Source: Patescibacteria group bacterium
GTDB taxonomy: Bacteria; Patescibacteriota; Minisyncoccia; Phycocordibacterales; SBAW01
Direction: 5' to 3'
DNA length: 41,612 nucleotides
Assembly: GCA_028866155.1 (NCBI GenBank)
Contig: JAGWIT010000003.1
Location: forward strand, 1-41,612
A program made the translations under genes and the position numbers. Positions 22,921-31,080 of this stretch are shown here, one piece after another (within the stretch, counting starts at the first letter, position 1; each line of letters starts with the position of its first letter). The notes beneath the pieces are model-generated. The model was not told the origin of the DNA. It ran no database searches and saw nothing but the letters and a program-made list of their open reading frames with translations.

Positions 22921-24106
22921 ACTTTATCTTCGGCCGGCGGAGAAATGACGGCACGGCGCCCCACTCGTCGTCTTCATCTTCTTTTTTGGATTTTGCAGGA
23001 GCTGGCTCTATCTCGCCGATGATAGGCGTGGGCTTCTTGATTTCTTTATCCTTAGGTTCATCCGGAGCGTTGTAGATTTTGCCGAGCGGCTTCTCATCCT
23101 CTTTGTCACGGCCAAAGGTAAACAGCGGCGTGCCGCGCGGAGCGATGCCCGCAGCAGGGAAGCCGGTTGCGATGACCGTGACGCGCACATCTCCTTTTTT
23201 GAGCTTGTCATCGCGTATCGCACCGAAGATTATCTTGGCGTTGGGGTCGACCGATTCGGTGACTATCTTCGCCGCTTCGTGGACCTCTATCATGCCGAGA
23301 TCCTCGCTGCCCGCTATAGCAAAGAGGACGCCCTTTGCACCGTTGATGGAAAGCTCAAGCAGAGGCGATGAGACAGCCGCGCGGGCCGCCGTTTGGGCGC
23401 GGTTCTCGCCCGAGGCGATGCCGATGCCCATCAGGGCCGAGCCGGCGTTCTCCATGACCGCGCGGATGTCGGCAAAGTCGACGTTGATGATGCCTGGATG
23501 GGTGATGAGGTCCGAAATGCCCTCGACCGCCTGCTTGAGGATGTCGTCGCATGCGGCAAACGCCTGTTTGAGTGTGGTTTCTTTGGCCACCGTGGCGAGG
23601 ATGCGGTCGTTGGGTATGACGATGAGCGCGTCCACCTCTTTGCGCAGCTCATCAAGCCCCTGCTCGGCGAGGCGCATGCGTTGCGCGCCCTCGAATGAAA
23701 AAGGTTTGGTGACAACAGCGACCGTGAGCGCACCCATCTCTTTGGCGGTCTTGGCGACGATTGGTGCCGCGCCGGTGCCGGTGCCGCCGCCCATGCCGCA
23801 CGCGATAAACACCATGTCGGAGCCTTTGATGGATTGCTGGACTTCTTCTTTAGTTTCTTCTGCGGCGCGCTTGCCCAATTCGGGATTCATACCGGCGCCG
23901 AGGCCGCGCGTCAGATTTTTGCCGATATGAATTTTCTTTTTGGCGAGCGAATGGTGGAGGTCCTGCGCGTCGGTGTTGATAGAGATAAAGTCGACGCCGC
24001 GGACCTTGCTCTCCATCATGTGGTTGACAGCGTTCTTGCCCGAACCGCCGACGCCGACGACGCGGATCCGTGCGAACGCTTCAATCTCCGGTTGTATTTG
24101 TGCCAT
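22919..24106 (-). CDS. ftsZ: Cell division protein FtsZ
   Basis: The start at 24106 (MAQIQPEIEAFARIRVVGVGGSG) fits the family; the track ORF adds 28 unlikely residues. The GTP-binding tubulin signature GMGGGTGTGAAP, the N-terminal GGSGKNAVNHM, and the T7 loop region (NVDFADIRAVM) are present. A charged linker leads to the C-terminal peptide VPSFLRRP, the docking motif for FtsA and other tethers. FtsZ polymerises into the division ring. ftsA lies directly upstream on the same strand, separated by a terminator-like hairpin, so the two may be transcribed partly separately. Confidence 0.97.
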   Translation of the reverse strand: MAQIQPEIEAFARIRVVGVGGSGKNAVNHMMESKVRGVDFISINTDAQDLHHSLAKKKIHIGKNLTRGLGAGMNPELGKRAAEETKEEVQQSIKGSDMVFIACGMGGGTGTGAAPIVAKTAKEMGALTVAVVTKPFSFEGAQRMRLAEQGLDELRKEVDALIVIPNDRILATVAKETTLKQAFAACDDILKQAVEGISDLITHPGIINVDFADIRAVMENAGSALMGIGIASGENRAQTAARAAVSSPLLELSINGAKGVLFAIAGSEDLGMIEVHEAAKIVTESVDPNAKIIFGAIRDDKLKKGDVRVTVIATGFPAAGIAPRGTPLFTFGRDKEDEKPLGKIYNAPDEPKDKEIKKPTPIIGEIEPAPAKSKKEDEDDEWGAVPSFLRRPKIK

Positions 24107-24224
24107 AAAATAATTTAAATAGTTGCGCCTGGTAGTTGCCGAACTACTGTACCATTGGTGAAAGTCTTTGCAAACCCTTACGGGAAGCATTTTTTTGTGT
24201 CAGACTGCAAATTGGCGAACGATA

Positions 24225-24248
24225 TAAAAATGGCTCTAACTAAGAGCC
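24225..24248 (-). terminator. Intrinsic terminator after ftsA
   Basis: On the minus strand GGCTCT (24248-24243) and AGAGCC (24237-24232) form a hairpin followed by ATTTTTATA. It lies between ftsA and ftsZ, so ftsZ may have its own promoter. Confidence 0.75.
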
Positions 24249-24264
24249 GTTTAGATTTTTGAAA

Positions 24265-25440
24265 TTACGGTAAAAACTTTTTGAACCAGCGCCAAGCTCC
24301 TTTGACCGCTTCGCTCATGCCGCTGTCGCTTGCGGGTTCGAGGTCGCTGCCTTGCAGGCCCCAAATGGTTAACCCATAGGCGACCGCCCACGAGCCGTCT
24401 TTGAGTTGCATCTTGGCGTTCTGGCTGTCGGCGAGCGATGCGACGCGCGAGGGAAGTCTGAGTATCGCCTTCGCCAAGTCGGACATCGTCTGCACCGAAG
24501 AGCCGCCGCCGGTGAGTATCACGCCGCCGGGCAAGAGCTCGTCCTTGCCTATTTTTTTTAAATGAGCTTCAACGAGCTTGAACATGTCAGACACCCGGCG
24601 CGCGATGAGGTCGTCAATTTTTTTCTTGGGGAAGGGGGCTCCCAAGACCGCGCCCTGTTTTAATTGCTCGGCCTCTTCGGGCGCTATGCGCAGGCCCAAA
24701 GCCAAGTCGTTGGTAATGTCGCTGGCGCCAACGGGGAACACCTTTACCGACACTGGCGCCATATCTTCGAACACTATGATCGACACAGTCTCCGACCCGA
24801 TGTTGCATAGGACGCACCCGACGCGCTTTTGCATTTTTGAGAGCGCGACGAAGCTTGCCGCGAGCGGCGAAGCGACGACGTCCTCAACTTCGATGCCGGC
24901 AGCCTCCACCGCCTCAACGAGGTCGCTCACGTGCCGCTCAAGGCTCGTGATAAAAAGCGTCTCGACCGCAAGCCGCATGCCCTTCATTCCGACGGGACTG
25001 CGCCCCAAGACCCGCGCGCCGTCGACATAGTAGCGCAGCGGTATCGTGTGCATCGTCCGGCGGTTGAGGAGTGAGCTGGGCGCCAGCGCCTTTTCGCTCG
25101 CGGCAATCGCTCGCGGGATGTCGCGCGCGGTAATCTCGGAGTCGCCGCGCTCAACGACCGTCTCGCCGCGGGCAAAATTCTCCTCAAGCCCGATGCCGCC
25201 GATGCCTACATAGGCTTTTTTGACCTTCACGCGAGCGGCTTTTGAGGCCTGCGACACTGCGGCCGCGACTGAGCGCGACACCTCGCCGACCGAGACAATG
25301 TAGCCCTGGCGCAGGCCGCGGGACTCGGCATAGCCCGTGCCTAAAATGCGCGGCATCTGCCGCGGGTCGTCCGGGCTTTCTGCGATTACAACTTTGACGT
25401 GATAGGTGCCGACGTCGATACCGGTGACAATTTTACTCAT
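24265..25440 (-). CDS. ftsA: Cell division protein FtsA
   Basis: The 391-residue actin-like ATPase has phosphate-1 loop GIDVGTYHVKVVIAE, the SHS2-domain segment (AYVGIGGIGLEEN ... RDIPRAI), phosphate-2 region CVLCNIGSETVSIIVF, and adenosine motif GGVILTGGGSSVQ. The C-terminal amphipathic helix (KGAWRWFKKFLP) is the membrane-targeting sequence. FtsA anchors FtsZ filaments to the membrane; the FtsZ C-terminal peptide needed for this is present. The start overlaps the ybeY stop by eight bases, implying coupling. Confidence 0.96.
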   Translation of the reverse strand: MSKIVTGIDVGTYHVKVVIAESPDDPRQMPRILGTGYAESRGLRQGYIVSVGEVSRSVAAAVSQASKAARVKVKKAYVGIGGIGLEENFARGETVVERGDSEITARDIPRAIAASEKALAPSSLLNRRTMHTIPLRYYVDGARVLGRSPVGMKGMRLAVETLFITSLERHVSDLVEAVEAAGIEVEDVVASPLAASFVALSKMQKRVGCVLCNIGSETVSIIVFEDMAPVSVKVFPVGASDITNDLALGLRIAPEEAEQLKQGAVLGAPFPKKKIDDLIARRVSDMFKLVEAHLKKIGKDELLPGGVILTGGGSSVQTMSDLAKAILRLPSRVASLADSQNAKMQLKDGSWAVAYGLTIWGLQGSDLEPASDSGMSEAVKGAWRWFKKFLP

Positions 25441-25759
25441 GCATGCGGAAACCGAACTTTTTTAAAAGCCGGTTTTCGATGCGTTCCATTGTAGCACCAT
25501 GTTTGCAGCCTTTTAAATGGAGGCACCCGTGGATAAACAGGTACGCGATACTAAAAGGCGGCGCCGCTTCTTTGCACAGTAAAATTTCTCCCGACGATTT
25601 TGAAAGAGGGAAGGCTAAAACGTTTGAAACTTTGCGCGTCGACGCCTTCTTATACTTCATCGCCCGCCGCATCTGCGTCGGAGACAAAAACGCGACCGAG
25701 AGGTCGTATGAGTTGCCAAGAACTTCTTTTTTAATTCTTTGAAAAGGGATGCGGCCCAT
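25433..25759 (-). CDS. ybeY: Endoribonuclease YbeY
   Basis: The 108-residue protein carries the zinc-binding HGCLHLKGCKHG motif (three His, HxxxHxxxxxH pattern) and the preceding NVLAFPLSK and GEILLC segments typical of YbeY. YbeY is an rRNA-processing and quality-control nuclease. The protein is shorter than the common 150-residue form at the N-terminus, which is usual for small genomes. It lies between rpsU (six-base gap) and ftsA (eight-base overlap), so ribosome maturation and division genes share a transcript. Confidence 0.93.
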   Translation of the reverse strand: MGRIPFQRIKKEVLGNSYDLSVAFLSPTQMRRAMKYKKASTRKVSNVLAFPLSKSSGEILLCKEAAPPFSIAYLFIHGCLHLKGCKHGATMERIENRLLKKFGFRMHE

Positions 25760-25765
25760 TGCGCG

Positions 25766-26017
25766 TTATCTTCGGCCGCGGTGTGCCGGGCGCTCCACCA
25801 TCTTGCCGAGCTTGATGAGCTCCTGCACCTCGGCGCGGCGCTTAATAACCTTGAGCGTCTGCTTGCGGCGCACTTCGCGGCTTTTGATGCGGGAGTAGTA
25901 GCGGCGATTGCGCATGCGCTGAATAAGCCCCGCGCCCTGCACGCGCTTGGAGAAGCGGCGGATGAGGTTGATGGCGTTTTCGCCGTCGTTCTTTGAGACC
26001 TCTGCGTTGGTTGCCAT
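25766..26017 (-). CDS. rpsU: 30S ribosomal protein S21 (bS21)
   Basis: The 83-residue basic protein has the S21 core NAINLIRRFSKRVQGAGLIQRMRNRRYYSRIKSREVRRKQTL, followed by a CPR-style extension (KRRAEVQELIKLGKM). It binds near the 3' end of 16S rRNA and helps mRNA selection. A purine-rich TCCGCATG context precedes the start. It is upstream of ybeY and downstream of the HisRS-like gene on the same strand. Confidence 0.9.
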   Translation of the reverse strand: MATNAEVSKNDGENAINLIRRFSKRVQGAGLIQRMRNRRYYSRIKSREVRRKQTLKVIKRRAEVQELIKLGKMVERPAHRGRR

Positions 26018-26043
26018 GCGGAGGAAATAGTAGCACGAGGGGC

Positions 26044-27198
26044 CTACATCCGCAAGGTTCTGAGATAGCGGGGGAGCTCTCTCATTTGAACAATGGTTTG
26101 GGAGGAATTGATGGTCGAGCGGACGATGATGGTGCCGTCGAGCGCCTCGCGCTGGCCCATAATGAGGAGGTACGGCACGCCCTGCTCGCGCGCAGCGAGG
26201 AGTTGCGGCGAGAGATGCGTCGCGTCAAACGACTGCAACACCCCGATGTGCGCCTCGCGCAGCATGTCGACGACGGCAAGCCCCTGTAATTTTGCACGAA
26301 GGCCGAGCTGGATAAAGTAAACCCGCGGGCCTTTTTTGCCAGGGCGCTCAAGAGAGGTGAAGCTTGAGCGAGCCGCGCCCTTTTTGTAGAAGAAGATGCT
26401 CGCCGCCACGCCCACCGCCTCCTTGCGGCCGGTTTCGCGCCGCAGATAGTCGTCAAAGCGCCCGCCGCGGGCGCTGAGCACCGTTGCGTCCTCTCCGGAG
26501 AGGTCGACGGCAAACGCGATGTGCGGGTCGCGCGCATCGCCCACCAGCAGGTCATCGAGCTCATAGGGGAGACCCAAATTTTCGAGGTGCTCCAAGACGC
26601 TTTTAAAGTGAGTGCGGCTCTTTTCGGAGAGAAAGTTCACCGGCCGCGGGCCGTCGGCCAAAATAGCGCGGCATGTTTCATGCGAGCAGGCGTAGTAGGA
26701 GAGCGGGGTGCCGAGCGATTGCTGCCGGCACGCTTGGTCGAACTGCTGCTGTTGTTTGCGCAGGTAGGAGACGAGCTCGCGCTCGAAGCGCTGTTTGGAG
26801 TCCTTGTCGCCGAGCGCGTTGATGCGCACGCGGGATATCGCCGCGCCCCACTCGCCGAAGATCGCCGCAATGGTTTTGAGCAGGACCACTTCGCCGACGC
26901 TCTCGCCCGAGCCAACGACTTGCAGCCCGAACTCCCCCACATCGCGTGCATTTAAATTTAGAGGCAGGTGCGCGGGCTGGGGCGATGCATAGAACGCGAG
27001 CGCGGGCTCGCCCGGGCGCACCGCCACGCATGCGGCGCACACCGCGGCGACCGTCTCGAACGAATGTGCGCCTTTGCGCTTAACCAAACGGTTTGCCGCG
27101 ATGCGCTCTATCTCGCGGCTCGGGTGGAAGCCATAGAACGAGGCGACCTCGGTCGCGTGTTTGAGGAAGGCTGCAGGCGACGTTCTGTTCGCGCTCAT
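26044..27198 (-). CDS. HisRS-like protein lacking motif 2 (class II synthetase paralogue)
   Basis: The 384-residue protein aligns with histidyl-tRNA synthetase: FGLQVVGSGESVGEVVLLKTIAAIF matches the stretch after motif 2, SARGGRFDDYL matches the histidine-binding AGGRYD segment, and the C-terminal 95 residues match the HGTP anticodon-binding domain (PRVYFIQLG ... VPYLLIMGQREALDGTIIVR). The motif 2 FR-x-E loop is replaced by LNLNARDVGE, and the RGLDYYT histidine motif is missing. It therefore probably does not charge tRNA. HisZ-like regulation or another paralogue function is possible. It lies three bases downstream of lepB. Confidence 0.8.
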   Translation of the reverse strand: MSANRTSPAAFLKHATEVASFYGFHPSREIERIAANRLVKRKGAHSFETVAAVCAACVAVRPGEPALAFYASPQPAHLPLNLNARDVGEFGLQVVGSGESVGEVVLLKTIAAIFGEWGAAISRVRINALGDKDSKQRFERELVSYLRKQQQQFDQACRQQSLGTPLSYYACSHETCRAILADGPRPVNFLSEKSRTHFKSVLEHLENLGLPYELDDLLVGDARDPHIAFAVDLSGEDATVLSARGGRFDDYLRRETGRKEAVGVAASIFFYKKGAARSSFTSLERPGKKGPRVYFIQLGLRAKLQGLAVVDMLREAHIGVLQSFDATHLSPQLLAAREQGVPYLLIMGQREALDGTIIVRSTINSSQTIVQMRELPRYLRTLRM

Positions 27199-27201
27199 AT
27201 G

Positions 27202-27762
27202 TTATTGGGTGGGCTCTGTGACGCTTCCCGGCAGGATGGTGATATTTTGTATGGGCAGGAGCCTTAGGAAGGCGCGGCCGATGATATTGGCTTTGGGTAC
27301 GGTGCCCCAGTAGCGCGAGTCGGAGCTTTCGGGCCGGTTATCGCCCATCACAAAGTAGCTGTTTTGGTCGAGCACGGTCGTTTGGTCGGCGCCGTTGCCT
27401 ACGTTGACCACGTACGGCTCGGGCAGGCGGATGATCGCGCCCGCGGTTGTGGTCACATAGACCCCGCCATTTTGGATTTTGACCGTCTCGCCGGGCAGGC
27501 CGATGATTCGCTTGATAAAGAACTGCGACGGGTCCTTGGGATAGCGGAAGATGATGACATCGCCGCGCTGGGGCGCCTCAAAATGATAGGAAAGCTCGTC
27601 GACAATGAGGTATTGTCCGGTCTCAAAGGTCGGCACCATCGACGCGCCCGACACAATGAACGGCTGTGCGACAAAAAGACGCACCGGGACGACGATGATG
27701 AGCGCGATGAGGGCAAATTTGAGGAGTTCGGTGAAGAAATTATCACGCTTCTCCTCTGGCAT
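27202..27762 (-). CDS. lepB: Signal peptidase I
   Basis: The 186-residue protein has one N-terminal TM helix (about 10-30), the catalytic serine in SGASMVPTFE, the catalytic lysine in FFIKRIIGLPGE, and the conserved MGDNRPESSDSRYWG box. It cleaves signal peptides of exported proteins such as the secreted proteins in this window. It is a minimal Gram-positive-like type with one anchor. The stop is three bases from the next start. Confidence 0.96.
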   Translation of the reverse strand: MPEEKRDNFFTELLKFALIALIIVVPVRLFVAQPFIVSGASMVPTFETGQYLIVDELSYHFEAPQRGDVIIFRYPKDPSQFFIKRIIGLPGETVKIQNGGVYVTTTAGAIIRLPEPYVVNVGNGADQTTVLDQNSYFVMGDNRPESSDSRYWGTVPKANIIGRAFLRLLPIQNITILPGSVTEPTQ

Positions 27763-27820
27763 GGCACCATTGTACGCCCGCCCGCCTACAATGCAAGCTC
27801 GATTTGCTATTTGAATCGCG

Positions 27821-28390
27821 ATGCTCGATACTTACCCGCATATGTGGGTTATTGCGGGGCTTGGCAACCCGGGGAAGGAGTACGAAGGCACGCGGCACAA
27901 CGCGGGACGCGAGCTTTTGCTGGCGATAGAGAAGAGGGACGGCACAAAAGGAAAGTTGTTCGGCAAAAAAGCGCTCGTCGTCTATCCGGATGTGTACATG
28001 AACAACTCCGGCGGCCCCATCAAAAAGCTCATCACCTCAAAAAAAGAGCTCGAGCACTTGGCAGTGGTGCACGACGAGCTCGATTTGCCTCTGGGCAAAG
28101 TAAAAATATCCTACGGCTCGTCCGCCGGCGGGCACAAAGGTGTTGCGTCGGTGCAGAAAGCGCTCAAATCACAGGACTTCGTGCGCATCCGCGTGGGTAT
28201 CAGCGGTTCGACGCCTTCAGGCAAATTAAAAAGACCCGACCCAAAGAAAATTGTCGACTTCGTGCTGGGCAAATTCAAACCGAGCGAGCAAGAAAAGTTA
28301 AAGAAAGCAAAAAAAATAACCAGCGAGGCGCTCGAGTTGCTTGTAACAGAAGGCCGCGACCGCGCGATGAACGAAATCAACTCCCGCTAG
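27821..28390 (+). CDS. pth: Peptidyl-tRNA hydrolase
   Basis: Catalytic elements are in place: GLGNPGKEYEGTRHNAG (Asn and catalytic His), YMNNSGG, VVHDELDLPLGK (Asp), and the GSSAGGHKGVASV loop. Pth frees tRNA from peptidyl-tRNA that drops off the ribosome. ATG 27842 (MWVIAGLGNPG) matches the family start better than 27821; both are in frame. The gene is divergent from lepB with 58 bases between starts. Confidence 0.95.
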   Translation: MLDTYPHMWVIAGLGNPGKEYEGTRHNAGRELLLAIEKRDGTKGKLFGKKALVVYPDVYMNNSGGPIKKLITSKKELEHLAVVHDELDLPLGKVKISYGSSAGGHKGVASVQKALKSQDFVRIRVGISGSTPSGKLKRPDPKKIVDFVLGKFKPSEQEKLKKAKKITSEALELLVTEGRDRAMNEINSR

Positions 28391-28504
28391 CCGCTTCATC
28401 TAAACTTTTGGACAGTTTTGGCATGATTGATGGGGGAGTTTCAGCGTACAAACACCCCGCCATATTGCCATCAACAACTGGAACACCAACAGCAGGGGGA
28501 CCTG

Positions 28505-28714
28505 ATGAAGATATTGCTGGTCGGCAGGGAAAAAGAGGCATTGCAAATATATCAGCGCTTGCTCGCAAGCTTCGGGATAGAAGCGGACGTAGGGGAGTGT
28601 TGGTCAAATGAGCACACAATTGTGATCCATCTGTGGCCCATGCATGCTTGTCAATTGCGCGAGCAATTGTGCGCCGCGTCCGGTGCTGAAGATAAACAAA
28701 AGTCCGCCGGGTAG
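28505..28714 (+). CDS. Small hypothetical protein
   Basis: From ATG 28505, with GGGGGA four bases upstream, the frame gives 69 residues (MKILLVGREKEALQIYQRLL...) with an alpha/beta look, like a small receiver-type or Rossmann half. The track lists a longer form from 28427, but the ribosome binding site supports 28505. A strong terminator overlaps the stop. No family recognised. Confidence 0.6.
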   Translation: MKILLVGREKEALQIYQRLLASFGIEADVGECWSNEHTIVIHLWPMHACQLREQLCAASGAEDKQKSAG

Positions 28715-28730
28715 ATCCCCGGCGGTTTTT
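28704..28730. terminator. Strong terminator between the 28505 gene and rpsA
   Basis: CCGCCGGG (28704-28711) pairs with CCCGGCGG (28718-28725), followed by TTTTT on the plus strand. On the minus strand ACTTTTG follows, so rpsA may also end here. Confidence 0.9.
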
Positions 28731-28759
28731 CCTTGGATTATTTTATTTCCCGCACTTTT

Positions 28760-29899
28760 TTATTGTTTGCTTCCAGCAAATGCCAAAGCCATACGCATCT
28801 CTTTGGGGTCGAAGAGCGAGATGGTGAATGGGTAGCGCTTGCCGAGCTCGAGGTTCTGGCGCAGTTTTTCCTCCGAGCCGAACTCCGAGACGTGCACAAG
28901 CCCCGCGATGCCTTCCTCAATGCTTGCGAGCGCGCCATGCTTGTTAAATTTGATAACCACGCCCTCGACGCGGTCGCCTTTGTTGTATTTGCCGGAGGCC
29001 GTCTGCCACGGATTGTCTTTAAGCTGTTTGACCGAGAGCGAAACTTTGCCGTCTTTAATATCGATTATCTTTACTTTGACGCGGTCGCCCACCTTAAAGA
29101 AGTGGCGCGGGTCGTCAACGAGGCCCCAGTCGATCTCTGAGATATGCACGAGGCCCTCGAGGCCCTCTTCGAGCTTGAGAAAGACGCCGAAGTCGACCAT
29201 GCCGGTGACCTCGCCCATGACCACGTCGCCCACTTGGTAGCTGGCGACGAGTTCCTTCTTTTCTTTATCATCCGCGCCTTTCTCGCTAAAGATAAGTTTG
29301 CCCTCCTTCGGCGCGGCGGAGATTATCGAGACCGCCAGGCGGGTGCCCACCAGCTTGCGCAGTTCGTCGAGTATCTTGTCCTTGTCGCCGTCCATGACGC
29401 GCGGGTAGTGCTCGGCTTTGAGCTGTGATGCGGGGAGGAAGCCGCCGATGCCCTGCCAGTCCAAAATGAGTCCGCCTTTGTTGGCCTCTTTGACCGTAAG
29501 TTCAAATTGTGCTTTTTGCTTGACCGCCTCTTCGGCCTCGGCCCAAATGATGGCCTGGCGCGCCTCTTTGAGCGATAGTTCGATGTAGCCGTCCTTGGTG
29601 TCGGTCGCCAGCACTTTTGCCGCGACGATATCGCCGACGTTGGTGCGCTTGATGACTTCGCGCGCGTTGAGGTATTCGCGCCCGTAGATGACGCCCGTGC
29701 CGAAGGGAGGCAGGTCGATGTAGAGTCGCGCGCGGTCGAGCGCCAGAACCTTGCCCTCGATGATATCGCCCGGCTGGGGCGGGGTGGGGGCCTGTTCGAG
29801 CATCCCTTGCATCACCGAAGAGACCGGCGCCTGTCCGTCTGCGCCGTTTTCCATATCAGTGGTATGCGCCACGTTTAAAGTGGCTGTTTTTGCAGTCAT
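28760..29899 (-). CDS. rpsA: Ribosomal protein S1 (four S1 domains)
   Basis: The 379-residue protein has an acidic/polar N-terminal tail and four S1 RNA-binding domains at about 42-110, 125-200, 222-292 and 305-375. The third is the most canonical (GDVVMGEVTGMVDFGVFLKLEEGLEGLVHISEI ... KVGDRVKVKIIDI). The fourth is also typical (GALASIEEGIAGLVHVSEF). S1 helps the 30S subunit bind mRNA. Four domains instead of six is common outside Proteobacteria. A small UUCG-type hairpin (29922-29933) lies in its leader. Confidence 0.93.
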   Translation of the reverse strand: MTAKTATLNVAHTTDMENGADGQAPVSSVMQGMLEQAPTPPQPGDIIEGKVLALDRARLYIDLPPFGTGVIYGREYLNAREVIKRTNVGDIVAAKVLATDTKDGYIELSLKEARQAIIWAEAEEAVKQKAQFELTVKEANKGGLILDWQGIGGFLPASQLKAEHYPRVMDGDKDKILDELRKLVGTRLAVSIISAAPKEGKLIFSEKGADDKEKKELVASYQVGDVVMGEVTGMVDFGVFLKLEEGLEGLVHISEIDWGLVDDPRHFFKVGDRVKVKIIDIKDGKVSLSVKQLKDNPWQTASGKYNKGDRVEGVVIKFNKHGALASIEEGIAGLVHVSEFGSEEKLRQNLELGKRYPFTISLFDPKEMRMALAFAGSKQ

Positions 29900-29951
29900 A
29901 TATTGGTTTGTTGGTCGAGTCCTCCCGAAGGAGATTATTCCCGAGCCGGTT

Positions 29952-29982
29952 AATAAAAAGCCCTAGCCTTTTATTGCTAGGG
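29952..29982 (-). terminator. Intrinsic terminator upstream of rpsA on the same strand
   Basis: On the minus strand CCCTAGC (29982-29976) and GCTAGGG (29967-29961) form a stem followed by CTTTTTATT. It ends transcription coming from the small gene at 30125-30310, so rpsA must have its own promoter in the 50 bases before its start. Confidence 0.75.
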
Positions 29983-30026
29983 ACTATACCGCGGCGCCTT
30001 ATTTTTTGCAACCTTATAAAATTGAA

Positions 30027-30061
30027 GACCCCAGCCCGCGCAATGCGCTAAAGCTGGGGTC
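30027..30061 (-). terminator. GC-rich hairpin after the 61-residue gene
   Basis: GACCCCAGC (30027-30035) pairs with GCTGGGGTC (30053-30061), enclosing a second GCGC/GCGC stem. On the minus strand it is followed by TTCAATTTTAT. The stem is very stable but the U-tract is broken. Confidence 0.5.
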
Positions 30062-30124
30062 GGGGTTCCTGCGGCCTGCTGGTCAGTTCAAATAAATCCC
30101 GCAAGGCGCGGGATGGTCGGATGT

Positions 30125-30310
30125 TCACAAGAATTTCGGGTCCTCGGACCATATGCCCAGACGAGCTTCCCGCGTGTTGGAGTGGGTGACATCAATAGTT
30201 CGCGGTCCGTCAATCGGAGGTTTTTCGGGCCAATACTTCGGATCAATGCCCACATATTCGGGCGCCACGTTCTTGGCCCGACAACTCGGCTCGTTTTTGC
30301 CTGACGACAT
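30125..30310 (-). CDS. Small hypothetical protein, 61 residues
   Basis: The minus-strand frame starts at 30310 with AGGGAG eight bases before the ATG and is followed by hairpins and a terminator. This supports a real gene despite its size. The product (MSSGKNEPSCRAKNVAPEYVG...) is polar, Pro-rich, with no TM segment and no recognised motif. It occupies an otherwise gene-free stretch between rpsA and the MBL-fold gene. Confidence 0.5.
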   Translation of the reverse strand: MSSGKNEPSCRAKNVAPEYVGIDPKYWPEKPPIDGPRTIDVTHSNTREARLGIWSEDPKFL

Positions 30311-30407
30311 GCGCTTTTCTCCCTAAGGTGCGTACCCCGCCATCCTACGAAGCTGGTTCTTTTTAGTCAATATGGCACTGTTAATATCGGTTCAAATATG
30401 ATAAAAT

Positions 30408-31049
30408 ATGTTCATGGTTATCAGCTATTTTGGGGGCGAGTGCTTCAAGGTGACGCAAGGCGACTTGACGCTCGCCTTTAACCCTCCCTCTAAAGACTCT
30501 TCGCTCAAGGCCTCAAAATTTGGCGCGGACATCGCGCTCGTGTCGCTCAATCATGAAGACTTCAACGGGGTGGAGAACGCGGCTTTTGGCGAGCGCGAGC
30601 CGTTTGTGATATCGGGCCCCGGCGAGTACGAGGTCAAGGGCGTGGCCGTGCGTGGCTTCGGCTCGGAGTCAAACTATGGAGGTAAAGGAATAAATACTAT
30701 ATATAGTGTGTCGCTCGAGGGGATAAACCTCTGTTTTTTGGGAGCACTCAGCTCGGCCGAGTTGCCGCAGACGGCCAAGCAGGAGCTCGACGACATCGAT
30801 ATTCTCTTTTTGCCCATCGGCCCTTCGACAGGCTCAGGGCAAGCGACCGATCTGCTTGACTATTCAGGAGCCTATGCACTTGCGGTAAAGTTGGAGCCGA
30901 AGGTCATTGTACCGATGCACTACACCTCCGAAACGCTCAAGTCGTTTCTTAAAGAGGCGGGCGAGGAGGTGGGTCCGGTCGAGAAGCTCACGGTCAAGAA
31001 AAAAGATCTCGAAGGCAAAGAGGGTGAGATAATCGTATTGCAGGCATAA
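30408..31049 (+). CDS. MBL-fold metallo-hydrolase-like protein, metal site incomplete
   Basis: The 213-residue protein resembles the short MBL-fold (UPF0173-like) proteins common in CPR: VISYFGGECFKVTQGDLTLAFNP at the start, DIALVSLNHEDFNG in place of the HxHxDH motif, ISGPGEYEVKGVAVRGF, and VIVPMHY near the end. Only part of the metal ligands remain, so hydrolase activity is doubtful. A 9-residue insertion (PSTGSGQAT) in the loop after LPIG is encoded by a repeat-like palindromic sequence (30821-30839). Start at 30408 or ATG 30414. Confidence 0.75.
   Translation: MFMVISYFGGECFKVTQGDLTLAFNPPSKDSSLKASKFGADIALVSLNHEDFNGVENAAFGEREPFVISGPGEYEVKGVAVRGFGSESNYGGKGINTIYSVSLEGINLCFLGALSSAELPQTAKQELDDIDILFLPIGPSTGSGQATDLLDYSGAYALAVKLEPKVIVPMHYTSETLKSFLKEAGEEVGPVEKLTVKKKDLEGKEGEIIVLQA
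30821..30839 (+). repeat. REP-like palindromic sequence inside the MBL-fold gene
   Basis: CCCTTCGACAGGCTCAGGG is an imperfect inverted repeat of a type seen many times, usually between genes, in environmental bacterial genomes (reverse complement CCCTGAGCCTGTCGAAGGG). Here it is in frame within a gene and adds residues to a surface loop. Confidence 0.6.
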
Positions 31050-31080
31050 CTACGAGTTTACGAGTAAAGTATAAGAAGAT

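Noticed and set aside
23079-23930. 283-residue plus-strand ORF opposite ftsZ
   Set aside because: Antisense shadow of ftsZ, Ser/Ala/Met-rich with no motifs.
27364-28611. 415-residue plus-strand ORF
   Set aside because: It overlaps lepB antisense and pth in another frame, is extremely Arg/His-rich and matches no domain; a GC-rich shadow frame.
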